DNA of 64,000 bases from Lamellibrachia satsuma (lineage: Eukaryota; Annelida; Polychaeta; Sabellida; Siboglinidae), in the NCBI GenBank assembly GCA_033239005.1, contig BSQZ01000018.1:4771536-4835535 (forward strand). The letters run 5' to 3'. Positions within the stretch are counted from its first letter, which is position 1. Every line of letters starts with the position of its first letter. The notes below the pieces were generated by a model. The model did no database searches. It was not told the DNA's origin and was given only the letters and a program-made list of their open reading frames with translations. The translations under genes were made by a program, and so were the position numbers. Below, in pieces: positions 31,180 to 42,404 of the stretch.

Positions 31180-33582
31180 AATGAACTTAAATGTGTATGC
31201 TTAAATGCCAGGAGCATAGTAAATAAAAAGTGAGTTAGACATTATGGTAGCAGGTATTGATCCTCATGTAATAGGCATCACAGAATCATGGGCAAATAAA
31301 GATTTATTAGATGCTGAGTTAGCACTGACAGGCTATGTAATGTTTAGGAAGGATAGACGAGAAAGAAGGGGAGGTGGAGTAATTTTGTATATTAAAGAAT
31401 CTATCCAAGCATATGAAATTACACTGAAAAGTGAAGCAGATAGTGTGGAAGCAATTTGGTGTAACATAGTTACCAGGAACTCAACATTAACAATAGGAGT
31501 AGTTTATCGTAGTCCTAACATAGGACAAGAGGAAGATGTAAAATTACAAAAGGCGATAAGGGAGGTGAGCAAGGGAGAATGTGTTATAATGGGTGATTTT
31601 AACCATGGCCATATACAATGGGAATCATTAGAGAGTGCTGGAGGTGACGACCATCAGTTTCTACTTCTAACACAGGATTGTTTCCTTATTCAACATGTCT
31701 TGGAACCAACCAGAGGTGGGAATGTGTTAGATTTAATTTTGTCTTCTCAAAATGAATTAGTTGACAATGTTAAAGTACACGAACCTTTGGGTTCAAGTGA
31801 CCATAACCAAATCCATTTTAATATAAAAGTAAAAACAGGGAATACATATAAAAAACAATGGAGGAGGAATTTCAACAAAGGCAGATATAAAGTGATGAGA
31901 ACATATCTAGCAAATATAGATTGGAATAATTTGCTGAAGAACAAGACAGCAACAGAATGCTGGACTTGTTTAAAATATGAGATTGAGGGCATTATTGAGA
32001 AATTTATTCCATTAAGAAAACAAGGGAAAAGATCCAGGAAAAAACACCTGTCAAAAGAAGCTATTAGAAAAATTGCTCACAAACAGATGCTGTGGAAGGT
32101 CTATAAACACACTGGAAATGTAGAAGACTACACCAACTACAAACAGGCACTTAACCTAGCTACTACTGAAATTAGAAAATCTAAAAGAACCTTTGAACAA
32201 AAATTGGCAGGTAATATAAAAAATGACAGCAAGAGTTTCTATGCTTATGTAAGGAGTAAACAGAAAGTTCGAGATAAGGTCGGACCACTGGAAAGCAACA
32301 GTGAAAGCATAATTTCAGATGGGTTCCAAATGGCAGAGGTCCTGAATGAGTATTTCAGCTCAGTTTTTACCACAGAAGATATCAGCTCACTTCCAGTTCC
32401 AATGACTAAATTTGAGGGCAATACATCACAATATTTAGGGCAGTTATTTGTAACTCCTGAAATGATAGCAAAGAAAATTAAGAAGATGAAAGATAATAAA
32501 TCACCTGGAGTTGATGGGATACCACCAAAACTGCTAAAGGAAATTGTTGATCAAATTAATACACCACTTGCAAACTTATTTAACTTGTCACTAGAAGAAG
32601 GAATAGTTCCTTCAGAATGGAAAGAAGCAAACATTACGCCGCTGTTTAAGAAGGGATCGAGGAAGAAGCCAGAAAATTACAGACCAGTGAGTTTAACATC
32701 AGTTGTATGTAAATTACTTGAAACATTAATTAGAGACCACATGGTGGAATTTTTCATAAAACATAAATTAATAAATACATCTCAACATGGATTCCTAAAA
32801 GCAAGGTCATGTCTAACCAATCTCTTGTTTTTTAGAAGAAATTACAAAGTGGGTAGATCACGGGTCACCAGTGGATGTTGTCTACTTAGATTTTCAGAAA
32901 GCTTTCGATAAAGTGCCACATCAAAGATTGTTACTTAAACTAAAAGCCCATGGTATAGGCAATGATGTAATCAACTGGATAGAAAAGTGGCTTACACACA
33001 GAAGACAGAGAGTAATAGTAGATGGTAAGATTTCAAACTGGAAATCTGTTTTGAGTGGGGTACCACAGGGATCAGTGTTAGGCCCTATACTGTTTTTAAT
33101 ATATATAAATGATTTGGAGGATGACATATCTAGCAAAGTACTCAAATTTGCAGATGACACAAAAGTATTCAGAAAGGTTACTAATGATACAGATAAACAA
33201 AGTTTACAGGATGATCTAAGCAACTAAGATGATTCCAGAATTAAGAGACCTTAGTTACGAAAGTCGCTTATTACAATGTGGTTTGACAACACTAGAGACC
33301 AGGAGACTAAGAGGAGACCAAATAGAAGTGTTTAAAATAGTGAACGGTTATGAGGATGTTGATAGGAATATGTTCTTCAAACTTAAAGAAGGCAGTAGAA
33401 CCAGAGGACACAAAGCAGCATTAGTTAAGGAGCAGTGTAGGTTGGACATGAGAAAGTACTCTTTCTCACAGAGGGTGATAAATGAATGGAACAAACTGCC
33501 AAATGATTGTGTTAATGCTAGTAGTGTGAATATGTTTAAAAATAGAATTGACAGATATCTGATAAGGGCGGGCTACACATAG
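31180..33582 (+). pseudogene. LINE ORF2 (endonuclease-RT), broken
   Basis: The EEP endonuclease begins at LKCVCLNARSIVNK (about 31185). A 2-base loss near 31210 shifts frame into the long open stretch from 31244 (GITESWANK, VVYRSPN, GDFNH, SSDHNQI). RT motifs follow: DNKSPGVDGIPPKLL, ENYRPVSLTSV, QHGFLKARSCLTN. One T missing from the run at 32828-32833 shifts frame again before VYLDFQKAFDKVPH, GVPQGSVLGPILFLIYINDL and the catalytic FADD. A deletion at about 33226 joins directly to MIPELRDLSY. It cannot make active protein. Confidence 0.88.
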
Positions 33583-33683
33583 ATGAGAAAATTGTTGGAC
33601 TCTCGATAAGCCAATGGCTTCCTTGTCCACTTGCCATCTGGAACTTGTTGTTCGAGATGGCAATCTTGTTAAATCTTGTTAAA

Positions 33684-34316
33684 TCTTTCTAGCTTGTCTA
33701 TGTCCTTCTTACAATAAGGCCTCCATGCTTGTATACAATATTCCAAATGTGGTCTAACTATTGCTTTGTACAGGGGTACAATTAGCTGTTTCTCCTTATA
33801 CGTGATAGTTCTCCTAATTAGCCCTAGAATTTGATTTCCTTTCGAAGCAGCAATACCACATTGCTCTGAAACTCATGTCAGCACTAAATGTTACACCTAA
33901 GTCCTTTTCTTGTGTGGTTCTACCTAGCACAGTATCCCCCATTTTATATTCTTCGTCCATGTTTCCATGTCCTATGTGTATGCATTTACACTTCCCAAAA
34001 TTGAATAACGTGCCATTTTTCTGACCATTTAACTAATTTATGTAGATCATCCTGTAAACTTTGTTTATCTGTATCATTAGTAACCTTTCTGAATACTTTT
34101 GTGTCATATGCAAATTTCACTACTTTGATAGATATGTCATCTTCCAAATCATTTATATATATCAAAAACAGTATAGGGCCTAATACTGATCCCTGTGGTA
34201 CCCCATTCAAAACAGATTTCCAGTTTTAAATCTCACCATCTACTATTACTCTCTGTCTTCTGTGTGTAAGCCACTTTTCTATCCAGCTGATTACATTGCT
34301 TTTAGGAATCCATGTT
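33684..34316 (-). mobile_element. LINE copy C, middle segment
   Basis: Minus strand encodes WIEKWLTHRRQRVIVDG, GVPQGSVLGPILFLIYINDL and KFAYDTKVF. The RT active site reads FAYD in place of FADD, so one catalytic Asp is lost. A deletion removes the region between HGFLKA-like sequence and WIEKWL. Confidence 0.85.
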
Positions 34317-34321
34317 GAGAT

Positions 34322-36684
34322 TTTAACAAGATTTAACAAGATTTGCCATCCAAGCCAAAGGCCCAGATGGCAAGTTGACAAGGAAGCCATTGGCTTATTG
34401 AGAGTCCAACAATGTTCATCTACTTATAACCCGCCCTCCTGAGATATGTGTCAACCTTGTTTTTAAACATATTCACGCTGCTAGCAGTTACACAATCTCT
34501 AGACAATTTGTTCCATTCATTTATTGTCCTCTGTGAGAACGAGTGCTTCCTGATGTCCAATCTACATTGATCCTTTACTAATTTTACCTCATGTCCTCTA
34601 GTTCTGCTATCCTTCTTGAGTGAGAAAAACATATTTCTAGCAATATTTTCATACCCATTCAATATCTTAAAAACTTCAATCTGATCTCGTCTTAACCTCC
34701 TTGCCTCTAGAGTTGTTAAACCACATTCTTTCAGGCGTTCTTCATAACTAAGGTCTCTAAGTTCTGGAATCATTTTAGTTGCTCTCCTTTGTATGCGTTC
34801 AAGCGTATCTATGGTCTCCATGCTTGTATACAGTATTCTAAATGAGGTCTAACTATTGCTTTATAAAGAGGTATAATTAACTTTTTTCCCTTGTATGTTA
34901 TGTTTCTTCTAATCAATCCAAGAATTACCCTTTGAAGCTGCAACACCACACTGCTCTGAAACTTTCATATCAGCGCTTATTGTCACTCCTAAGTCCTTTT
35001 CTTTTACAGTAGTACCCAGAAGAGTATCTCCCATTTTATAGTTTACATTCAAGTTCCCATGTCCTGTATGTAGGCATTTACATTTCCCAAAATTGAACAG
35101 CATCTGCCATTTCTCAGACCATTTCACTAATCTGTCTAGATTGTTTTGTAAATGTTGTTTATCACCATTAGTATTAACCTTTCTAAACAGTTTTGTGTCA
35201 TCCACAAATTTCAGTACGTTACTTGTTATACTGTCGTCCAAGTCATTGATATAAATTAAGAATAATATAGGTCCTAATACTGATCCTTGAGGTACCCCAC
35301 TCAAAACCGATTTCCAATTTGAAACTTCTCCATCTACTACAACTCGTTGTCTTCTGTCAGTCAGCCATTGTTCTATCCAGTCAGTTATGCTATTCCCGAT
35401 ACCATGGGCTTTTAATTTAAGTAGTAATCTTTGATGTGGCACTTTGTCAAAAGCTTTCTGAAAATCTAAGTAGATAATATCTACTGGCGATCCCACATCT
35501 ATCCACTTAGTGATTTCTTCCAAAAAACATAACATATTTGTTAAGCATGACCTCGCTTTAAGGAATCCATGTTGAGATGAATTTAATAATTTATGCTTAA
35601 CGAGGAAGTCCACCATATGGTCTTTAATTAACCTTTCTAATAATTTACAAATCACTGATGTTAAACTCACTGGTCTGTAATTCTCTGACTTATTTCTCGA
35701 ACCCTTTTTAAATAATGGTATGATGTTTCCTTCTTTCCATTCAAACGGAACAACTCCCTCTTTTAATGACAAGTTGAATACTCTTGCAAGTGGTATACTG
35801 ATTTGTTCTACTGTTTCCATTAGTAATTTTGGAGGAATCCCATCCACTCCCGGTGATTTGTTATCCTTCATTGCCTTTATTTTCTTAGCTACCAATTCTG
35901 GAGTTACAACTAACGGACCTAAATAGTCAGATTTAGCCCCCTGAAATTTAGCATCAGCAACTGGTAATGAATTAATATCTTCTTTGGTAAACACTGAACT
36001 GAAGTAACCATTTAGGTCTTCCGCCATTAAAAACCCCTGTGATATTATATTTCCAGCACTGTCTTCTAGAGATCCAACCTTGTCTTGTACGTTTTGTTTA
36101 CTCCTGACATATGCATAAAAACTCTTGCTGTCATTTTTTATGTTACATGCCAGTTTTTGCTCATAGCTTCTTTTAGATTGTCTGATTTCAGTTGTAGCTG
36201 CATTAAGTGCCTCTTTGTATTTTGCATAGTCTTCTTCCTTTCTGGTACGCTTATAAACCCTCCACATAGTTTGTTTTAGCATTATTTTTATAATTGCCTC
36301 TTTTGACAAGTGTTTCTTTCTACACCGTTTTCCTTGTTTTTGGAAGGGAACAAATTTATCGATGATACTCTCAATTTCATATTTTAGAATATTCCAACAT
36401 TCAATTGCGGTCTTATTCATCAGCATGCTATTCCAATCTAGCTTTGCTAAGTATTTTCTCATATCTTTGTAGTTACCTTTGTGGAAGTTTCTCTTGTACG
36501 TTTTCTTATTTTTACTTTCTGATTTTACATTGATGTCAAAATGTATTTGATTATGGTCACTATTACCCAATGGTTCAAATATTTTTACATTGTCCACTAA
36601 TTCTTTTTGTGATGACAAAACTATATCTAATACATTTTCTCCCCTGGTTGGTTCTAGTACGTGCTGAGTAAGAACCAAGAACCA
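34322..36684 (-). mobile_element. LINE copy B, inserted in copy C
   Basis: Minus-strand, 5'-truncated inside the endonuclease. It is flanked by a 5-bp duplication GAGAT (34317-34321 and 36685-36689). Removing one GAGAT and the insert restores the continuous copy C sequence. It belongs to a different subfamily from A and C (MADFLV...LLNSSQHGFLK versus INTSQHGFLK) and ends in the same CTTGTTAAAT tail. Confidence 0.9.
34909..36678 (-). pseudogene. LINE copy B ORF2, RT region
   Basis: A 589-codon open frame covers the endonuclease end (QHVLEPTRGENVLD, NSDHNQIHFD) and RT: DNKSPGVDGIPPKLL, VYLDFQKAFDKVPH-like IYLDFQKAFDK, GVPQGSVLGPILFLIYINDL. The active site is FVDD, with both Asp kept and Ala changed to Val. 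A frameshift after ASKGNS separates it from the C-terminal block at 34420-34821, which reads [20 protein letters not shown]. Confidence 0.88.
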
Positions 36685-36689
36685 GAGAT

Positions 36690-37248
36690 GTATTAATTAA
36701 TTTATGTTTTACAAGGAATTCCACCATGTGGTCTCTATTCTAATTAACGTTTCGAGTAATTTACAAACAACTGGTGTTAAACTCACTGGTCTGTAATTTT
36801 CTGGTTTGTTCCTCGATCCTTTCTTAAATAGCGGTGTAATGTTTGCTTCTTTCCATTCTGTAGGAGCTATTCCTTCTTCTAGCGACAAGTTAAACACTTT
36901 TACAAGTGGTGTTCTAATTTACTCAACAATTTCCTTAAACAGTTTTGCTTTTGGTGGTATCCAATCAACTCCAGTTGATTTATTATCTTTCATCTTCTTA
37001 ATTGTCTTTGCAATAATTTCCGGAGTTACAAATAACTGCCCTATATGTTCTGATTTATTACCCTCAAATTTAATCAATGGAACTGGGAGTGAGTTGATAT
37101 CTTCTGTGGTAAAAACTGAGCTGAAATATTCATTCAGGACCTCTGCCATTTGAAACCCGTCTGAAATTATGTTTACACTGTTGTTTTCCAGTGGTCCGAC
37201 CTTATCTCGAAATTCCTGTTTACTCCTTACATAAGCATAGAAACTCTT
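36690..37248 (-). mobile_element. LINE copy C, 5' segment
   Basis: Minus strand gives SFYAYVRSK-like sequence, AEVLNEYFSSVFTTEDINSL, MKDNKSTGVDWIPPK and ENYRPVSLTPVVCKLLETLI, with stops. It is 5'-truncated at 37248. With 33684-34316 and 29536-29943 it forms one split copy. Confidence 0.85.
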
Positions 37249-37553
37249 AATTAAATAATGAAGACAAGGAACTGTCTTTTATCTACACTTCCGGCTGGTT
37301 ATTGAATGTTTTGCATGGGAAAAAATCAGACATTCGATTGGAATTACTACATTCCTTCATATGCAGTTCTTGTCCTAAATTGTCCTAAATTAAACGAAAA
37401 TAATTATATATAGTGCCGTCGTCCCTATTATTGCGAGCACTACGTTCTTGTGCATACTAGCAATCCATCCCACACCTAGCGGTAAGCGTATATTTTAAAC
37501 CACAGTATTCGCCAGAGGGCGCTGATAAATTGACCTTGTTCGTTGATTCCAAC

Positions 37554-40474
37554 ATGGCGAGCAAGTCGCCGGCTCAACTTGATAAAGAAGCGATTGAAAA
37601 ATTCAACCGCAATCTCAAAGAGAATGTTGAGAGGGAGGCACGACTGACAAGGCAATATTATTGGAGGGGGAACAAGTTGCCGCCGTTTGCAATCGAGCCT
37701 TTTCCCTATGAACGACAGAGGCTCGCCAATGGAGGAATGACCCCCGAGGAACGGGCTTTGCGCAAGCAGTGGGTAATGGATCAACAGCTAGCACCAAACG
37801 AGCCGATTCATGTAAAAGAGCTCTATCCGAAGAACGCCATCAGGAGACTTCTTGCAGCACCATGGGATATCCTCTTCGCCACGCTGAGGCCGTTGGTGGT
37901 GTGTGTTTGGTTTTAACAAGGCATTAATTTATGCAAGGACACGTCTAATAATTTCTGTTATCACGTCTGTCACATCAAAAATCGCTGTAGTCAACGCAAC
38001 ATAATGCTCGTTAGACGGGGAGGCATTATGCTCACAATTATGCTTTGTACTTTGTTGGGCTAAAGAAAAACTCGTCAGAAATTACCCTGTGCCTAGGCGA
38101 TAATATGTGCAATTTACTTGGAAATGTGGCGTCGACGTTTCGCCTTTCGGCCCTGGATGTTTCGGCCCGTATTTAAGTGGATCGTTAACTTCAAACATTC
38201 ACAATACAGTAGTGCCCTTCTGACAGAATGCAAATAATTGTAATTTATGACAGACAGACTGTTATATCATTGTGATATATCACGATTTGATTTTGACACC
38301 TGTCATAACATCCTCTGCTCTGGCAAAATATTCCTTTAATATGAATTTATGACAGGTGTACAAATTAAATCGTGATATCTCTGGACGACATAACTGTGGT
38401 GCGTGGTGGTCGAGCAATGGACTTTCGGTCGATGGGACTGGGGTTCAAAACGACCTACTGCCATTTCAAAACTTAGGCAATTTTGTTCGTCCCACTTTGT
38501 CTGTGTCTTTTGGAAGAGACACTAAAAGCCGTTGGTCCATTCTATCTGGTATCTATGCCAGGGGCGGTAAAATATCCCACACGGGGTAAACGTGTAACCT
38601 ACTGTGGACTCCATCTCTCATGAGCCAATGCTGAAGCGTCCGTGACACAGCTCAAACAATTCTGCTAACTACCTTGCAAGAGAACACGATTACATGAATG
38701 AAAAATTACAATTATATATATATTGGAATTTTTATTATTTTCTTTACAACAAGGATGCAAAAAGCCAACTAGCTTACACAAGTGACCCAATATCAAGGTA
38801 TTAAAGCTATGGATGTCATGTTTAGTTTAGCCTTAGCTTTATTAGCCTTTGAGCAAGTAAACATTACTGTAATAAGATGATAGCAAGGAATGAGCTGAAA
38901 TTAATGTTATATCTTACAGGTTCTTACAAGTCCTGGCTTTTTAGGCATTTGTGTCACCTCTTACATTTATCGTTAGGTCTGTTTGTGGCTGGTGCATACA
39001 CATCTGCCAAGTCCAGGATGGGGGGGCAGTGTTGTCTAGTTTGATTGAATGGTTTTGTCACACCTTGTTATTTGAGAGCTTACAGACATGTTTATCTAAA
39101 AAATAACTGATTAAATGTATGTAAACAGACAAGTGATGTTACATTTAGTTTTATAATTCTTAGTGTCAATGTTATTGCTTCAATACTGTTTTTATATTAT
39201 TAGCATGTTCTCTGCATCAGCTGAGATGGTTACATGAAAAGAACATGTTTCAGGGTAAAAAACTGGCAACAGTTGGCCGTTTCTACATCCCCCGGTTGAC
39301 CATGAGCCTTGCTGCCGTCTGGCTTATGTGGTACCAGATGAAATACAACCCAAATGTAAGTTGATGACAACTTGAATTTTCTTGATGTTACAGTGGTACT
39401 AGTGTCTAGCATTTTGATTTTCACTTCAGTTAATGATTGAACAAGCATATCTACAGTTGCACAAATGTGCTAGCATGTTGCAGACTTGCAGTAGATATTA
39501 AGTAGGTCTGGTTTTTCACAAAATTAATTTAGAATGAGACTAGCAAAAAATCGAATTGATTAAGCACCTTTAACAAAGAACATCACATGAGTACATTTAA
39601 TTTTTTAGTACATTTTTTTATTGGTTAAAAATATGATTTATGTAGCAATGCTGCTTTCTGTTAAATGTAGCTGATCATTGTGTGATCCTTCGTCATCCTT
39701 GGCTATGAATTTATGTTGTATTATTGACGGTTTGCCTCTGTGATTGCCTGAATGGCACACTGTATATGATCATGTAACTGATGATGTTGTGGAGCCTGAA
39801 TTTATGCCAATAAAAAAAATTTGCAGCAATGGACGGGCCATCAGGGTTTCCACATGTACCGAACAAAACCTATTGTCCTTCCGGTGAGTACCACTTCTTT
39901 CATTACCTTGGTTCACCATCGTGTGGTATAACTCGTTCGGGTCATTCTCGTTGAATGGTGCATAGGTTTCTCTCAGTTGCCTCAATTTGTATATTGGAAA
40001 TGTTACTGTGTCAGATGTGTGTGTAACTCACATTTATGCATGGCATTTTTATGTACGTTGGACACAGCTAAAAAGAAAACCACTGTTTGGAGAACAGCGC
40101 ATAAACGGCACTGAAATGGGGCATGTTATATAATATTCATACTTAAAACATCTCCCAGAATTCAGGTTTAGAAGAAAATGTGCCAAAATATTGTTGGCTT
40201 AATTTAAGATGCATTTTGTTGTTCAATAATGATTCAGTATGTGAGATTTGAAGACATTTATTTTTAAGACAAATGTATAGTATGTATATATATAAAATAT
40301 TAAATACAAAATGGTGGAGCTAGCTTTTTCTGTTTACTATTGTGTACCACCATGTTTCAGGGTGACCCTGCCTGGCCAAACCCGATGGAGAAAGAGCACG
40401 ATGAGTTTCACGAGAGGGGCTTCAAAAGCCGAAAGGCGTTTCGTGACGTTAGCAAAACTTCAATGGTCGACTAG
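37554..40474 (+). CDS. NDUFB6: NADH dehydrogenase 1 beta subcomplex subunit 6-like (complex I)
   Basis: An accessory subunit of mitochondrial complex I, in the inner-membrane arm. Four phase-0 exons: 37554-37898, 39254-39355, 39827-39883, 40361-40474, giving 205 residues. ATG 37554 (AACATGGCG) starts MASKSPAQLDKEAIEKF; no earlier in-frame ATG is better. Residues 63-115 carry the family core MTPEERALRKQWVMDQQLAP and NEP, then PWDILFATLRPLV. Exon 2 has the membrane helix PRLTMSLAAVWLMWYQMKY. Exons 3-4 give the intermembrane-space part with KPIVLPGDPAWPNP. The N-terminus is longer than in mammalian NDUFB6 (128 residues). The gene is convergent with the hinderin-like gene. Identification is by remembered family pattern. 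Confidence 0.8.
38272..38380. repeat. Inverted repeat, about 34-bp arms
   Basis: TATCACGATTTGATTTTGAC and ACCTGTCATAA at 38272-38306 are mirrored at 38346-38380 (TTATGACAGGTGTACAAATT and onward). It lies in NDUFB6 intron 1, directly upstream of the SINE. Confidence 0.75.
38397..38640 (+). mobile_element. tRNA-derived SINE, copy 2
   Basis: A tRNA-like head starts GTGCGTGGTGGTCGAGCAAT (box A) with GGGTTCAAAAC (box B). It continues CTTAGGCAATTTTGTTCGTC, homologous to the SINE at 13160-13368. A different tRNA head joined to the same central block is characteristic of SINE superfamilies. Confidence 0.65.
38640..39253. other. NDUFB6 intron 1, right part
   Basis: I see nothing recognisable here apart from a short AT run near 38715. 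Confidence 0.5.
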
Positions 40475-40652
40475 ACACAACAAACTGCTTCTTTGTGGAT
40501 GACTCCAGACATTCGGTTGCATTGTCAGCTGTCGCTGACCTGTTCTTTACTGTTGTGGAAGAAGATGAGTAGTGAGACAGTTGGTGTGGTGCTTCTTGGA
40601 GTTTCTTAAAATCCTCTTTGTTTTCACTGTCAGCTTGCACCAAGCTTGTGAA

Positions 40653-40658
40653 AATAAA
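40653..40658 (+). terminator. Poly(A) signal of NDUFB6-like gene
   Basis: AATAAA 179 bp after the stop codon, the first one downstream. Confidence 0.55.
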
Positions 40659-42187
40659 TCTAATATAAGAATATGTAGTTGCTTCCTCTGTTGATAATGT
40701 CATTGCAAGCCAAATGTTCTTTAGGTTATAGCAAAAAGTTAAACATAGAGTATGGTTTGTACAAATGTGTTATTGCCTAAACAGCTCTTATCTTAGTCTA
40801 CATTTTCATTAGTTTGTTAAATACGTACACATTGAAGGTCAATGTAAATATTAATCACCTTTGAATTATCAACAATTTATTTGGCCGTGATGCTGTTGCG
40901 CAAAGTGCAACCTACTTATGTAGTGTCTGTGTGAGTTTGTGCTTGGTGATAACTTGAATTTTGTGCATGGCTTGAAGAAGGTCAATGAGCTCAAAACCAT
41001 AGCTGTGGTAAAGTATAATTTCAGCTGCAGAAGTCAACCTCACTTTCATTTGAAAACACATTTATTGTCACATTTCATTACGACACAACACTTATGTATG
41101 CCAAATTAATAAATTGGAAAATAAGACAAGAATTCTAGCCACACCATATAATGCACACAAAAAATAAATAAACAGAACTGGTCACATGCAATTCTTTGAA
41201 AACGTAACCTTGGAAATAAATTACTGCAATAAAATAGCATATACACACATTCATTATACACAAGTTAATATTATCATAACAGAAAAATATTAATTTCACA
41301 ATTGGCCAGCATCTTCTACAGGTGGAATCTCAGTTAATTATGTTTTTATAGCAATCACAGAAATTACCATGCATTATATTATATTCCAATAAGCACAAAC
41401 TTATTCATCAAATATGTCAGTTGGACCAGAACTACTACGAAAGACACCTGTTTTGTTTTATAAACCTTTCATACATCAGAATATTCTGAGCGTCACAGAA
41501 GAACAAACTTTATGCAGTTATTTTGAGACAAGATAGCGTAACAGCATAATTCAGAATGGTGGTGGTTCTTTGCTGCCAAGGTCGTGCTTTGTTCCCTAGG
41601 ACATCTACAGACACGAAGTGAAATACAGTTACAGAACAACCAAATACTCTGACAATGCAAGAACTGTTTGGGGAAATTGAGCAAAAAATAATCCATCAAG
41701 TTTCGTAAGCTGATTCTTGTCTGTTACTTCCAGGCAATGTACGATTTTTATTGGTTCACTGAACGACTGTTTTTTATGGACATTGCGACATTGAATTTAT
41801 TAATATTCATAACTTATCAATTGTTTATAACAATATATTATAACATGTTCTAGTTTTACAAATATACAAAGGTCGCTGTACGGCAATAGAAGACGGATGA
41901 TTTGTCTGTTAAATTCTTATTTCATGCAATTTCTGAGGGTAAATATACTACAGCAATAAATATTAACCCATAAATGAAAACACTGTTAATTTAGATGAAC
42001 TTTGAAATTGAAAAATTAAGAGGATTGGGGCATTTTTTTTAATTATGTGAAACCTCAAGTAGCTCCGTATAAGTTGACCAATGGAAATCATTGTACATAC
42101 CCTTTAAATTAAATCAATTATGTTGATTAATTAAAATGTTAACCCCTTGTCTTACATAAGATCATGTGTGGTATGGCACTTCAACTC
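40659..42187. other. Region between convergent genes
   Basis: This contains the 3' UTRs of the two convergent genes. Several TTTATT hexamers (minus-strand AATAAA), for example near 41059 and 41795, could end the minus-strand transcript; I cannot choose between them. No coding motif seen. Confidence 0.45.
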
Positions 42188-42404
42188 TCATTTCACAAAG
42201 AACACATCCTCCAGGACGCGACTCTCTTCGAGTGAATCTGACATGTCCAACTCACTCCATGATGCATTGGGCTGTTTGATGGGGAGCGAGACGTCGGCTG
42301 TTGACCTGCTGTGCTGCTTGGTGGCACTAGTGTTGCTGTTAGTGTAGTCATGCAGACTTTCGACTTCATCAACGATGTCCAGTAGTGATGTAACACTGTC
42401 ATCA
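42188..42404 (-). CDS. KIAA1328: Hinderin-like last exon
   Basis: It encodes CDDSVTSLLDIVDEVESLHD, through SWSELDMSDSLEESRVLEDV and FFVK, then TGA (42190-42188). The acidic end is likely the conserved C-terminal tip. Confidence 0.75.

Larger units (their letters stand above)
29944..33683 (+). mobile_element. LINE copy A, nearly full-length CR1-like element
   Basis: It has a short 5' UTR, ORF1 (29996-31093), ORF2 (about 31180-33580, broken) and a 3' tail of repeated CTTGTTAAAT. It is inserted into copy C, with TCTT duplicated at 29940-29943 and 33684-33687. An internal deletion of roughly 0.4 kb removed the part of ORF2 between RT and the C-terminal block at about 33226. Confidence 0.9.

Noticed and set aside
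29536..37248. Twin-priming (5' inversion) to explain opposite LINE strands
   Set aside because: Twin priming would place the inverted part 5' within one insertion. Here complete 3' tails and separate target duplications show independent nested insertions.
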